DNA of 64,000 bases. It comes from Actinokineospora baliensis (GTDB lineage: Bacteria > Actinomycetota > Actinomycetes > Mycobacteriales > Pseudonocardiaceae). Positions 10,687 through 19,501 of this stretch are shown in pieces. The notes beneath the pieces are model-generated. The model had not been told where the DNA came from and did not search any database. It worked only from the letters and a program-made list of their open reading frames with translations. Position 1 is the stretch's first letter. Each line of letters starts with the position of its first letter. The stretch covers positions 248,001 through 312,000 of the forward strand of contig NZ_JAFBCK010000001.1 of the NCBI RefSeq assembly GCF_016907695.1, written 5' to 3'. The translations under genes and the position numbers were made by a program.

Positions 10687-11694
10687 ATGGGACTGTTCGG
10701 TCGCAGGAAGGCCAAGGCGGAGGCCGCCGCGCTCGCCGAGCACCTGGTCCTGGACCGGTGCTGGGACGACTTCGCGCTCGACGTCGGGGTCGACGCGGTG
10801 ACCGACGGGCACCGCAAGGCCGGGCTGGCCCTGCTCGGCGAGTGCCGCGACGACCACGAGGCGCGCACGCAGCGGGTCCGCGCGCTCGCCGACGCCGCGA
10901 TCGGGCAGTCGACCGAGATCCGGGAGTTGCTGACCACCGACGAACTCGACCAGCCCCAGGCGGCGGACGTGCTGCTGTGGCTGGGCAGCACGCTGATCGC
11001 GGAGGCGTGGGAGATCCGGGGCGGCCGGTGGGCGCGCACGGTCGGCGAGGAACGGCAGAAGCTGTTCTTCTCCCGCCTGCGCGAGGCCCGCGATCCGCTG
11101 ATGGCCTCCGCCCGGCTGGCACCGGAGGACGCGACCCCGTGGGTGGAGTTGCAGCGGTACGCGCGCGGGATGCGGCTCGACCAACCGCAGCGGGACTTCG
11201 TGTGGCTAGAGGCGATGCAGCGCTGCCCCACCTCTTACCCCGCGCACGTAGGGCGGCTCCAGACGCTCGCGTTGAAGTGGGGTGGTTCGCACGAGGAGAT
11301 GCTGTCGTTCGCGCGGGACACGGTGGCCAAGGCCGCGCCCGGCAGTCCTCTTGTGGCGATGCTGCCTATAGCGCACGCCGAGTACCTGCTCAACGAAGGC
11401 GACCGGTTCATCGCCGAAGGCAGCGCGTGGGCCTACGTGAAGCTCAACGCCAGGTACTTCACACCGCGGTTACGGGCGGAGTTGGCGGAAGCGGACGCCA
11501 AGGGGTCCGCTTCCGGCGTCTTCGCGAAAGAGGTGCACAACCTGTTCGGCTGGGCGATGTTGGAGTCCGGTGACCTCGACCGGGCGCGGTGGCACCTGGC
11601 CAAGGTCGGCAACCGGCCGTCCTCGCTGCCGTGGTCCTACAGCGGCGAGCACGCCTACGCCAGGGCCCTGGTCCGGTTGGGCGTGACGATCTAG
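10687..11694 (+). CDS. DUF4034-like helical protein, function unknown
   Basis: The 335-residue product begins MGLFGRRKAKAEAAALAEHL and is largely alpha-helical, with TPR-like pairs in the second half (EAMQRCPTSYPAHVGRLQTLAL; AHAEYLLNEGDRFIAEG). The overall pattern resembles actinobacterial DUF4034 proteins, which have no established function; this is from memory and tentative. There is no signal peptide or membrane helix. Its stop lies five bases from the stop of the convergent metallo-beta-lactamase-fold gene, leaving no room for a separate terminator. Confidence 0.6.
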   Translation: MGLFGRRKAKAEAAALAEHLVLDRCWDDFALDVGVDAVTDGHRKAGLALLGECRDDHEARTQRVRALADAAIGQSTEIRELLTTDELDQPQAADVLLWLGSTLIAEAWEIRGGRWARTVGEERQKLFFSRLREARDPLMASARLAPEDATPWVELQRYARGMRLDQPQRDFVWLEAMQRCPTSYPAHVGRLQTLALKWGGSHEEMLSFARDTVAKAAPGSPLVAMLPIAHAEYLLNEGDRFIAEGSAWAYVKLNARYFTPRLRAELAEADAKGSASGVFAKEVHNLFGWAMLESGDLDRARWHLAKVGNRPSSLPWSYSGEHAYARALVRLGVTI

Positions 11695-11699
11695 ACGAT

Positions 11700-12773
11700 C
11701 TAGCAGTCGTTCCACCAGTAGTCGAGCTTCGGCGGCGCGGACACGTCCACCCGCTCGCCCGGCTTCGGGATGGCCACCGCGACGCCCTGCTTGTCGGCCT
11801 CGACCAAGAGGCGGTCCACCGGGTCCGTCCACGGGTGCGGCGCCAAGGAGAAGGTCGCCCAGTGCACCGGGATCAGCAGCCCACCGCGCACGTCCACGTG
11901 GGAGGCCACGCCCTCTTCGGGTGTCATGTGGATGTCGGGCCAACCCGGCGCGTAGGCACCGATCTGCACGAGCGTCGCGTCGAACGGGCCGTACTGGGCG
12001 CCGATCTCGCGGTAGCCCGCGAAGTAGCCGGAGTCACCGGTGTAGAAGACCTTCTTCTCGCTGCCGTCGATCACCCAAGAGGCCCATAGAGTGCCGTCGC
12101 GCTTGAACCCCCGCCCGGAGAAGTGTTGGGCAGGAGTCGCGGTCAGGGTCACCGCGCCGATCTCGTAGGACTCGTGCCAGTCGAGTTCGATGATCCGGTT
12201 CGCGGGCACCCGCCACCGCTCTAGGTGCGCACCGATGCCGAGCGGAACAACGAACGGCGCCTCTTGCGTCCGCGTGAGCGTGCGGATGGCACCGAGGTCA
12301 AGGTGGTCGTAGTGGTCGTGCGAGATGACAATGGCGTCCAAGCGCGGCAGAGACTCGATCGGCTGCGGCGGTTGGTGCAGCCTGCGCGGCCCTACCAACC
12401 TCGACGGGGAGACCCGGTCGCTCCACACGGGGTCCAGCAGCACCCGGGAGCCGTCTAGCTCAATCAAGCTAGTGGCGTGTCCGTGCCAGGTGATGTGCAG
12501 CCCGGTGTCTATAGGCGCTAGAGGCCCGACAAGGGGGATCGGACCGGCGGGCTTGCGCCCGGCGTTCTCACGGATCAGCGTGCGCAGTGTGTTGCGCATG
12601 GCGCCCGGCTCCACTGGCGTGGGCTCGGCCTGGTTGCGGAAAGCACCATCCCGGTACTGCGGCGACCGGGTAACCCTCTCGCCGCGGGGTCGGCGCCCGA
12701 TGGCGAAAGGCACATCCCACGCGACCCAGGCAGCGGCAGCGGCTACCGCCAGCGCGGTCAGGACTCGTTTCAT
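11700..12773 (-). CDS. Membrane-anchored metallo-beta-lactamase-fold hydrolase (NAPE-PLD/UlaG-like)
   Basis: The N-terminus (MKRVLTALAVAAAAAWVAWDVPF) is an uncleaved anchor or signal peptide. The core starts at ITWHGHATSLIELDG, followed by LDPVW and the metal-binding motif ISHDHYDHLD (HxHxDH, about residue 150). Further metal-ligand segments are YTGDSGYF and IPVHWATF. This arrangement matches the NAPE-PLD/UlaG branch of the superfamily, which hydrolyses phosphodiester or lactone-like substrates with zinc; the substrate here is unknown. Length, 357 residues, is typical. It is probably a surface-facing enzyme with no obvious operon partner. Confidence 0.85.
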   Translation of the reverse strand: MKRVLTALAVAAAAAWVAWDVPFAIGRRPRGERVTRSPQYRDGAFRNQAEPTPVEPGAMRNTLRTLIRENAGRKPAGPIPLVGPLAPIDTGLHITWHGHATSLIELDGSRVLLDPVWSDRVSPSRLVGPRRLHQPPQPIESLPRLDAIVISHDHYDHLDLGAIRTLTRTQEAPFVVPLGIGAHLERWRVPANRIIELDWHESYEIGAVTLTATPAQHFSGRGFKRDGTLWASWVIDGSEKKVFYTGDSGYFAGYREIGAQYGPFDATLVQIGAYAPGWPDIHMTPEEGVASHVDVRGGLLIPVHWATFSLAPHPWTDPVDRLLVEADKQGVAVAIPKPGERVDVSAPPKLDYWWNDC

Positions 12774-12843
12774 CCTTCGATAGTGCTCGCCGCCGCCTGT
12801 GGGCGCTCTCAGACCCCGCCGCGATCCCCCTCACAGGGTGGGG

Positions 12844-13323
12844 CTACTGCTCCCTGGTGGCCAACCGCAGCCGCATCGCCCGTCGAGCGACCAAGCCGGG
12901 CCGGGGCGTGCGGATCGAGACCGCGCCCAGGAACTCGGGCTCGACGCGCAGGCCCGCCGGTGCCGGGTAGTCCTCGTGCGGGGCGTTCGGGTGCTCCGGC
13001 GGCAGCAGGTCGAGCACCGCGCGCAGCGCCCACCTGGCGTGGCCTTGGTAGGACCAGACCACGGACTCGGCGGTGAACACGTCCCAGTCCGGGACCAGCC
13101 GCGATCTCGCCGCGGTGACGTCGTGCGCGTCCTTGATGACCACGTAGTCGACGTGGGTCTCCCACGCGTAGGTGGCCACGATCGCCTCCGGCCGGTCGGC
13201 CCCGCCGCAGAGGTGGACGGTGAACCCGTCCGCGACGACCGCGCGCAGCAGGTCGTCGATCTCGCCGAGGTGCGCCGGGTCCGCTAGGTCGAACGCGTGT
13301 GACTGCTGGCAAGGCTGGCTCAT
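12844..13323 (-). CDS. Conserved hypothetical protein of actinobacterial type
   Basis: The product is not recognised. The ATG chosen gives 159 residues starting MSQPCQQSHAF; a start nine codons upstream is possible. It looks like a soluble alpha/beta protein: DDLLRAVVADGFTVHLCGG, then a strand IVATYAWETHVDYVVIKD, a Trp-rich stretch (VWSYQGHARWALRAVL) and a basic C-terminus. No signal peptide is visible. It stands alone, divergent from the surface-protein gene across about 320 bp. Confidence 0.55.
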   Translation of the reverse strand: MSQPCQQSHAFDLADPAHLGEIDDLLRAVVADGFTVHLCGGADRPEAIVATYAWETHVDYVVIKDAHDVTAARSRLVPDWDVFTAESVVWSYQGHARWALRAVLDLLPPEHPNAPHEDYPAPAGLRVEPEFLGAVSIRTPRPGLVARRAMRLRLATREQ

Positions 13324-13647
13324 CGTGATCACCCGATTGGCCGGTGCCATCGTGGGGCAGATGCCGCCAGCGATGACACGTTGTGGTCGTACCGCCTGTC
13401 TACATCACCCGAATGAGTCATGGTGTGGGAGTGATGTCACTGACACAAAGAGGACACATATCGATGCGGTTCACACCTACAGGTGATGGGAGCGAGGTAT
13501 CGCCTGGGTAACCGCGACACCAACAGTGCCTACCCGCCGAAAGTTCCACCCAAAGGGGTGACTACTCTCACGCCGCACCACCGTCGGTGGCTCGACCGTC
13601 ATGCGTTCGTGTCGTCACCGCAGGCCCCTGCTGAGGATGGAGTCCCC
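13324..13647. other. Intergenic region upstream of the surface-protein gene
   Basis: This stretch between divergent genes holds no convincing gene. It is locally A/T-richer than its surroundings. An imperfect inverted pair (GAGTCAT / TGATGTCAC) lies near 13416-13440. A GGAG about six bases before the TTG at 13648 supports that start. The promoter itself could not be assigned. Confidence 0.4.
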
Positions 13648-14289
13648 TTGCGCATGTCCCTCTCCCGCGATTGGCTCCGCTCCGCGGGCCGCGTCGCCGC
13701 CGTCACGACCCTCGCCGCCGCGGCCCTCTCGCTGTTCGCGGGCAGCGCGAGCGCGCACGTCCCGTCTTACGGGGTCAACTGCGACCGCGAGACCGGCGTG
13801 CTCACGGTCTGGATCCAGGCCGACTCCTACCAGGACTCCGAGCAGGTCGTGAACCGCGCGGTGGTGAAGGACGGCGACAAGACGCTGCTCAACACCACCT
13901 TCAAGAGCGCGCTGGAGCGCAAGACCTGGGAGCTCGACGGCACCGTCGACCACAAGCTCACCTTCGACGTCGACATCGAGCCGGACCCCAACAAGCCGAA
14001 GTGGGAACTGCACGAGGTCGAGAACGTGAAGGCGTGCAAGACCGAGACGACCAAGCCGACCACGACCACCACCACGACGGTCGCGCCCACCACGGTCTCG
14101 ACCACGCCGTCGTCCACCGCGCCGACCACGGCCAGCACGGTGATCTCGCCGACCACCACGGTCGCCCCGAACCCGAACGACCTGCCCGACACCGGCTCCA
14201 ACGTCGGCCTGCCGCTGGCCATCGGTGGCCTGCTCGTGCTGGGCGGCGGTGGCGCCCTGCTCGTCGCGCGCCGCAAGCGCAGCAATTAG
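13648..14289 (+). CDS. Secreted LPxTG-type cell-wall anchored protein
   Basis: The TTG start (ATG two codons later) has GGAG close upstream. A signal peptide with hydrophobic core VAAVTTLAAAALSLFAG ends at SASA-HVPSYG. The mature part is a beta-rich domain of about 100 residues (NCDRETGVLTVWIQADSY to WELHEVENVKACK), then a Thr/Pro/Val spacer of about 45 residues. The C-terminus has LPDTG, a hydrophobic stretch and a basic tail RRKRSN, the classic sortase sorting signal. The protein is therefore expected to be covalently attached to peptidoglycan. No sortase gene lies in this window. The ligand or role of the domain is unknown. Confidence 0.85.
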   Translation: MRMSLSRDWLRSAGRVAAVTTLAAAALSLFAGSASAHVPSYGVNCDRETGVLTVWIQADSYQDSEQVVNRAVVKDGDKTLLNTTFKSALERKTWELDGTVDHKLTFDVDIEPDPNKPKWELHEVENVKACKTETTKPTTTTTTTVAPTTVSTTPSSTAPTTASTVISPTTTVAPNPNDLPDTGSNVGLPLAIGGLLVLGGGGALLVARRKRSN

Positions 14290-14294
14290 TACGT

Positions 14295-14342
14295 AGAACG
14301 ACGAACGGCCGGACCCACGTTGGTCCGGCCGTTCGTCGTTCT
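14295..14342. terminator. Strong bidirectional hairpin terminator
   Basis: Two perfect 21-bp arms (14295-14315 and 14322-14342) flank a 6-base loop, CACGTT. It sits between the surface-protein stop and the end of the convergent Lrp gene, so it serves both. It is the longest perfect hairpin noticed in the window. Confidence 0.9.
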
Positions 14343-14356
14343 CCGAGTTCGTGGTT

Positions 14357-14830
14357 CTACGAGATGGGGGTCTGCACCGGGCTGGTGATGGCCTCGAAGA
14401 CCAGCAGCGTGTTCACCGAGACCACCTCCGTCCGGTTGAGCAGTCGGGAGATGAGCAGCTGCTGCAGGTGGGTGGTGTCCGGCACGGCCACCTGGATCAG
14501 GTAGTCGTCCGGGCCTGCCACGTGCAGCAGCGACACCGTCTCCGGCTGCTCCAGGACGAACGCCTTGAACTCCTCCACTACGCGCTGCCGGTGCGGCCTC
14601 ACCCGGACTGACAGCAGTGCGCTTATAGGCCTACCGAGCGCGGCGAGGTTGACCGTGGCGTGGAAGCCCGTGAGCACACCGCGCCGCCTAAGCGACCGAA
14701 CCCGCTCCAGTGCCGTCGACGGGGCGACGCCGACTATGGCGGCGAGCTCCTTGTTCTGCACGCGGGCGTCGCGTTGCAGTTCGCGCAGGATGGCGAGGTC
14801 CGTGGCGTCGATGTCGGCTGGCTGGCCCAT
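14357..14830 (-). CDS. Lrp/AsnC-family transcriptional regulator
   Basis: The 157-residue protein has an N-terminal helix-turn-helix (DATDLAILRELQRDARVQNKELA, recognition helix VAPSTALERVRSLRRRGVL, about residues 9-52) and a C-terminal RAM effector domain (LLSVRVRPH to HVAGPDDYLIQVAVPD). Lrp proteins bind amino acids and act as octamers. It lies 45 bp downstream of the trans-sulfuration PLP enzyme on the same strand, so it probably senses a sulfur amino acid or related compound and controls that gene; this is inference from position. Its 3' end meets a convergent gene across a terminator. Confidence 0.9.
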   Translation of the reverse strand: MGQPADIDATDLAILRELQRDARVQNKELAAIVGVAPSTALERVRSLRRRGVLTGFHATVNLAALGRPISALLSVRVRPHRQRVVEEFKAFVLEQPETVSLLHVAGPDDYLIQVAVPDTTHLQQLLISRLLNRTEVVSVNTLLVFEAITSPVQTPIS

Positions 14831-14875
14831 GGTGTCCGTGTCTCTCTGCCGCAGGTCGGTCTCTCCGAACCTATG

Positions 14876-16024
14876 TCAGCGGTGGGCGTCCTTGAGCGCG
14901 TAGTCCAGATCGGCCTGGACGTCGTCCGGGTGCTCAAGCCCAACCGATATTCGCAGTACAGCGGCATGCGGCTTGGCGTGCGCGGCGACCGGGCGGTGGG
15001 TGAGTGATGCCGGGTGCTGGATGAGGGTGTCGACGCCGCCCAGCGACACGGCGTGGGTGACCAGCCGCACGCCGCTCACCGTGCGCGCGGCCTCGTCGGG
15101 GCCCGCGACGGCGAAAGCGATCATCGCGCCGGGCCCGGACATCTGGGTGCCGACGAGCGGGCCGGACGGGAAGAAAACCTCGCGCACGTACTCGTGGCCC
15201 GATAGCCACTCTGCGAGCCTCTTGGCGTTCTCCTGCTGGGTCGACACCCGGATCGGCAGGGTCTGTAGGCCGCGGTGGAGCAAGTAGGCGGCGAGCGGGT
15301 GCATAAGCCCGCCGGTGACCGCGCGGACCTGCCTGAGCTTGGCGGCCCACTCAGCGGAGGTGGCCACTACGCCACCGATCACGTCACCGTGTCCCCCGAG
15401 GTACTTGGTCGCCGAGTGCAGGACCAGGGCCGCGCCGTGCTCTATAGGACGCTGCAGGACCGGGGTGGCGAACGTGTTGTCCACGATGACGGGCACCCCG
15501 TTGGCCTGCGCGGTGACAGAGGCCAGGTCGAACAGCTCAAGGGTGGGGTTCGCCGGGGTCTCGACGATGACGAAGCCGGTGTCCTCACGCACCGCGGCGG
15601 CGATGCCGTCCGGAGTGGCCCACGTGACCGTGGTGCCTAGAAGGCCGGAGGCCAACACGTGGTCCGAACCCCCATAGAGGGGCCTAACGGCGACGATGTG
15701 GGACTTTCCCGCCGCGACGGTGGCCGTGAGACAGGCAGCCAACGCCGCCATCCCAGAGCCAAACGCGACGGCCTGCTCCGCGCCCTCCAGCCGCGCCAGA
15801 GCCGACTCGAACCGCGCGACGGTCGGGTTCCACAGGCGCTGGTAGACGAGGCCACCCTCGGCAGGGGGTAACCCGCCGGTGGCGAGGGCCTCGTAGGCCG
15901 CCCCACCGGAGTCGACATCGGGGATCGGGTTCGTCGTGGAGAGATCGATCGGGGGCACGTGCACCCCCAGCGCGGCGAGGTCCTCGCGTCCCGCGTGCAC
16001 AGCCGTGGTGGCCAGACTGGTCAT
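14876..16024 (-). CDS. Trans-sulfuration PLP enzyme (cystathionine gamma-lyase/methionine gamma-lyase type)
   Basis: The 382-residue enzyme belongs to the Cys/Met metabolism PLP family (fold type I). Seen: the substrate loop [17 protein letters not shown]-phosphate region FGSGMAAL, the PLP-ring aspartate in [11 protein letters not shown] (about residue 180) and the Schiff-base lysine in [12 protein letters not shown] (about 205). Members eliminate or exchange the gamma substituent of cystathionine, methionine or homocysteine. Sequence alone does not separate cystathionine gamma-lyase from methionine gamma-lyase. The linked Lrp gene favours a catabolic, inducible role. MetY at 59.5-60.8 kb is a separate paralogue. 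Confidence 0.85.
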   Translation of the reverse strand: MTSLATTAVHAGREDLAALGVHVPPIDLSTTNPIPDVDSGGAAYEALATGGLPPAEGGLVYQRLWNPTVARFESALARLEGAEQAVAFGSGMAALAACLTATVAAGKSHIVAVRPLYGGSDHVLASGLLGTTVTWATPDGIAAAVREDTGFVIVETPANPTLELFDLASVTAQANGVPVIVDNTFATPVLQRPIEHGAALVLHSATKYLGGHGDVIGGVVATSAEWAAKLRQVRAVTGGLMHPLAAYLLHRGLQTLPIRVSTQQENAKRLAEWLSGHEYVREVFFPSGPLVGTQMSGPGAMIAFAVAGPDEAARTVSGVRLVTHAVSLGGVDTLIQHPASLTHRPVAAHAKPHAAVLRISVGLEHPDDVQADLDYALKDAHR

Positions 16025-16254
16025 CCCGCACCCTCCTCAAAGGTCGGGCCCAGGATGGGTGCTGCGAAACCCCCGCGGACCGGTCACCGAAACGCGGGGG
16101 AGAAATGGCAGGCGCACCCGCCGCCAGTTCGGCCGAACACCACCGTTCAGCCCCCAAAACCGAATCCGATTCGCCGACGCCGCGGCCGCGGCGTCCCGAT
16201 TGGGAATCGATCTCGCGTTCCACCGCTGCGGTTGAGAATCGCGTTCGCCTTCGA

Positions 16255-16974
16255 TCAGCCCACGGCCGATTCCGGCGCGATCGACTCCTCGGCGATGTGG
16301 TCGGTGGTCGAGGCGGCAGCTGTGTCCGATGTGTCCTGGTGATCCGCCCCCGTGGGCTCGTGAGCGGCGACGAGGCTTTCGATGATGCCCCGGGTGCGCT
16401 CCAGGGTGTCCTGGTGGCCGGTGTGCGAGAGGCGGAAAGCCAGTCGGGTCAGGACGTCGCCGAGGGTGACGCACTGGAGCAGGGTCGTGCGCAGCGCCTG
16501 GGTGTCGGTGAAGGCGAAGTGGCGGACCAGCAGGGTCGCGAACGCTTCGGCGAGCGGGTCTTTGGCGTCGTCCTGGGGCTCCAGTTCGCCCGCGGCCAGC
16601 CCGGCGCCGCTGATCGCGCGGAACCCGTCCTCGGTGCGGCACATGTCCACATAGACCGCGTAGGCGCGGTCGAGCCCCGCGCGCCACCCGCGCACCGGCG
16701 TGCGGTCGGCGAGGACGCGTTCGTGGAATCGGCGGGTGTTGCGTTCGACGACCGCGCGCATGACGGCGGTTTTGTCCGGGAAGTACCGGTAGACCGATCC
16801 GATCGACACGGTCGCCGCCTTGGCGATGTCCGCCGTGGTGGTCGCTGCGTACCCCTTGACGGCGACGACCCTGGCCGCGGCGTCGAGGATCCGCTCGATC
16901 TGGCGGCTGGCCCGATACTGGGTGGGCGTGCGCCGGACCCGGTAGGGCGTGTCTGGAACGGTCACGCGGGCCAT
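16255..16974 (-). CDS. TetR-family transcriptional regulator
   Basis: The ATG chosen begins MARVTVPDTPYRV and gives 239 residues; an upstream in-frame ATG would run into the neighbour's promoter. The TetR helix-turn-helix is clear: RILDAAARVVAVKGYAATTTADIAKAATVSIGSVYRYFPDK (about residues 28-68). The C-terminal domain is helical with a long polar tail and binds an unknown ligand. The start is 44 bp from the divergent HIT gene, so the shared gap probably holds the operator. No efflux or metabolic partner is adjacent. Confidence 0.85.
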   Translation of the reverse strand: MARVTVPDTPYRVRRTPTQYRASRQIERILDAAARVVAVKGYAATTTADIAKAATVSIGSVYRYFPDKTAVMRAVVERNTRRFHERVLADRTPVRGWRAGLDRAYAVYVDMCRTEDGFRAISGAGLAAGELEPQDDAKDPLAEAFATLLVRHFAFTDTQALRTTLLQCVTLGDVLTRLAFRLSHTGHQDTLERTRGIIESLVAAHEPTGADHQDTSDTAAASTTDHIAEESIAPESAVG

Positions 16975-17018
16975 TGTGCCCAGAAGGATTCGGACGTTCG
17001 GCCCATGAGGAGGGATCC

Positions 17019-17435
17019 TTGTCGGAAACATGCGTGTTCTGTCGAATCGTGGCTGGGGAACTGCCTGCGGTCATGGTCCACCAGGACACTGATGTGGTCG
17101 CTTTCCTCGACCACCGGCCGCTCTTTCGCGGTCACGTCCTCTTGGTCCCGCGCACCCACGTGACCGTGCTGAGCGATCTGCCCGCCGAGCAACTCGTGCC
17201 GTTCTTCGGGATGGCGCAGCGACTGGAACGGGCCGTCGAGGACGGTCTCGGTGCGGACGGTTCGCTGGTGCTGATCAACAACATCGTCAGCCAGTCGGTG
17301 CCCCACCTGCACCTGCACGTCATCCCGCGCCACCGCAAGGACGGCCTGCGGTTCTGGCTCGGCCCGCGCCACCCCTACGACGCCGAGCACCCGGCGGAGG
17401 CGTACGCGGCCAAGATCCGCGCCCAGCTGGCCTAG
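17019..17435 (+). CDS. HIT-family nucleotide-binding hydrolase
   Basis: The TTG start is supported by a full AGGAGG five bases upstream. The 138-residue protein starts SETCVFCRIVAGELPA, the zinc-type HIT N-terminus, and carries the histidine triad SVPHLHLHVIPR (about residues 92-103). HIT proteins hydrolyse dinucleoside polyphosphates or nucleoside phosphoramidates through a histidine nucleophile. It is divergent from a TetR gene 44 bp away, which may regulate it. The exact substrate is unknown. Confidence 0.9.
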   Translation: MSETCVFCRIVAGELPAVMVHQDTDVVAFLDHRPLFRGHVLLVPRTHVTVLSDLPAEQLVPFFGMAQRLERAVEDGLGADGSLVLINNIVSQSVPHLHLHVIPRHRKDGLRFWLGPRHPYDAEHPAEAYAAKIRAQLA

Positions 17436-17642
17436 CGCGTCCCCCTCGGCGCGGGAAGCACTCACCGGGGCGCGGGAATTCGGCGCGAACGCCACCCCCG
17501 GCGTGTGACCGTCGGCTACCGTGCGTAGTGCCACCGGCGGCCCGTGGCGGGGAAAATGGGGACATCCGGGCCTTGCGCTCGGCGCCGCCGCCGGACACAT
17601 TGGTTCAGACCACTTAGTGGTTCAGACCAAAGAGGGGGCGCC

Positions 17643-18434
17643 ATGGCGATGATCAGACCGACCGAGCTGATCGCCCGGCGGTGCGTGGGGCTGCTCGGCA
17701 GCCGGGTCAGCGGCCCGCGCTGGACCGGCCGCACGCTGTCCTGGGTGGACACCGAGCGGTCGGTGCTGCAGTTGGGGCGGATGACCCCGCTGGGCCCCCG
17801 ACACATCGCGACGCTGGTGCTCGACGGCCGGGTGGTCGCCGCGGTACCCGCCACCGGCGGCTGGGTGGTCGGCGGCGACCCGGTGTTCCTGCGCCAGGAC
17901 GGCCGCGCGGTCGCGCTCGACCTGCCCGCCTGCGACGGCCTCTGGTGCGACCCGGCCGGGCGGCTGTGGCTGGGCACCGACCACGGGCTGCACCGGGTCG
18001 ACCTCGGCGGCCGCGTCCAGACCGTGCTCGACGGGCCGACCGCCGCCCTGGCCTGGAGCCCGGACACCAGGACCCTGTACCGGGTCAGCGACGGCGGCCT
18101 GGCCGCACACGACTTCGACCTCGCCAACGGCACCGCCGGTCGCGCCCGCCCGCTGGTGTCCTCCGCGCGCGGGGTCGCCGTCGACACCGACGGGTTCGCC
18201 TGGGTCGCGGGCGGCAACACCGTCCGCCGAGTCGACCACACCGGTGTGGCGTACACGATCGTCCGGCTGGAGGGCGCCCCCGCGCTCGACTGCTGCTTCG
18301 CCGGCCCCACGCTGTTGATCACCTCGGCCGACGGGGCGGTGCACTCCTGCGCCCCCGGCACCACCGGCGCCCCCTCGGTGCGCTGGACGGGCCCGCACCG
18401 ACGGGGCAAGACGGGCGCACCGGCGTTCCCCTGA
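17643..18434 (+). CDS. SMP-30/gluconolactonase-like beta-propeller protein
   Basis: The ATG follows a purine-rich AGAGGGGG. The 263-residue product has repeated blade-like motifs typical of six-bladed propellers: GLWCDPAGRLWLGTDHGLHRVD, ALAWSPDTRTLYRVSDGGLAAHDFD and GVAVDTDGFAWVAGGNTVRRVD. Two of these end in the Trp-Val/Leu-Gly/Ala pattern of SMP-30-like metal-dependent lactonases. No signal peptide is evident, so it is probably cytosolic. Whether the metal ligands are complete cannot be judged by eye. The gene is followed after about 100 bp by the membrane protein on the same strand. Confidence 0.75.
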   Translation: MAMIRPTELIARRCVGLLGSRVSGPRWTGRTLSWVDTERSVLQLGRMTPLGPRHIATLVLDGRVVAAVPATGGWVVGGDPVFLRQDGRAVALDLPACDGLWCDPAGRLWLGTDHGLHRVDLGGRVQTVLDGPTAALAWSPDTRTLYRVSDGGLAAHDFDLANGTAGRARPLVSSARGVAVDTDGFAWVAGGNTVRRVDHTGVAYTIVRLEGAPALDCCFAGPTLLITSADGAVHSCAPGTTGAPSVRWTGPHRRGKTGAPAFP

Positions 18435-18538
18435 CCAGAGCAGGGTGGTCACCGTGGGCACCCGGGCGTTCGTATGTTCGAGCGAATCCGCTTGATCGGT
18501 CTACCAACTCGGCCGCCGCAAGAGGTACCCACCTAGGT

Positions 18539-19501
18539 GTGGACTCTGCAGCGCGTTGGCGCGCGCCCGCCGTCATCCTCGGCGTGGCCGCGCTCGCCCC
18601 CCTCGCGGCAGGCCTCGCGCTCGGCTGGGCGAACTGGGTGACCGTCCCGGTCATGCTCGTCGCGCTCGCCGTCGCGGGGCTGGTGGTCAAGCAGGTGCTG
18701 TTCTACCGCGAGCAGCGCGAGCTGCGGGCGGAGGCGGCGCGCGAACGGGCCACGCCGAAGGTGGAGCAGGCACCGCACGCCGAGCACCACGTCCCGGCGA
18801 TCCCGGTCGACAGCGCGGAGCCGTACTACCGGTTCATCCTCACCTGCACGGTCTGCTGGCAGCCCAGCGCGGGCCTGCCCCAGCACGGCAACCTGCGCGG
18901 CCTGGCGGTGCACTCGATCCTCGAACGCGCCCGCGCGGTCACCGTGACCGGCTCCCCCACCGAAGCCGAGGTCGTCCAGACCCGCCTGGCCGCCGAGCTC
19001 GGCGCGATGGCCCAGGACCGCTCCGGTCAGATCATCACCTGGGCGGAGAACGTCGGGCTGACCGTGCCGGAGGAGGACGCCCGCCGCCTCGACCGGCTGA
19101 CGCAGCTGCGCAAGGAGAAGCAGGTCCGCCACCACGAGCAGGAACTGGAGCAGCGCACCCGCGCCTACCTGGCCGACGAGATCCTCGTCGACCCCGGCAC
19201 CGCCGTCGTCTGGTGGCTGGCCAGGCACCCGGAACAGGTCCGGGAAGCCGCCGACCTGATCCCCGCCTTCGCCAAGATCAGCGCAGCCGTCACCAAAACC
19301 GAAATAGCCCCCCACCACGCCGAACGCCTAGACGACCGCCCCACCCTCAGCGCCGTCAACTGGCCCCGCCTCAACACCCCCGTGGACGAGGAAAGAAAAG
19401 CCCTCCCCACCGCCGACGCCCCAGAACAACCCCTCTGGCCCCGAGGCAACCGAGACCACGGCGATTACGACGAACCAGAAGACTCCACTTCGGCCCGATA
19501 G
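18539..19501 (+). CDS. Membrane protein with long cytosolic helical domain, function unknown
   Basis: The GTG chosen starts DSAARWRAPAVILG; the frame is open upstream without protein-like sequence. Two hydrophobic helices (about residues 10-27 and 31-53) are followed by a charged region, a Cys-containing segment YYRFILTCTVCWQPS and a long helical, possibly coiled-coil stretch (RLTQLRKEKQVRHHEQELEQRT). The last 80 codons shift to C-rich, G-poor codons (CCC, ACC, GAA, AAA), unlike the first two thirds, and the skew continues past the stop. No function is recognised. The start is uncertain. Confidence 0.6.
   Translation: MDSAARWRAPAVILGVAALAPLAAGLALGWANWVTVPVMLVALAVAGLVVKQVLFYREQRELRAEAARERATPKVEQAPHAEHHVPAIPVDSAEPYYRFILTCTVCWQPSAGLPQHGNLRGLAVHSILERARAVTVTGSPTEAEVVQTRLAAELGAMAQDRSGQIITWAENVGLTVPEEDARRLDRLTQLRKEKQVRHHEQELEQRTRAYLADEILVDPGTAVVWWLARHPEQVREAADLIPAFAKISAAVTKTEIAPHHAERLDDRPTLSAVNWPRLNTPVDEERKALPTADAPEQPLWPRGNRDHGDYDEPEDSTSAR

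Noticed and set aside
16161..16173. CGAATCCGATTCG palindrome upstream of the PLP enzyme as an Lrp site
   Set aside because: It is short, 137 bp from the start and unsupported by a second copy, so it is not listed as a feature.
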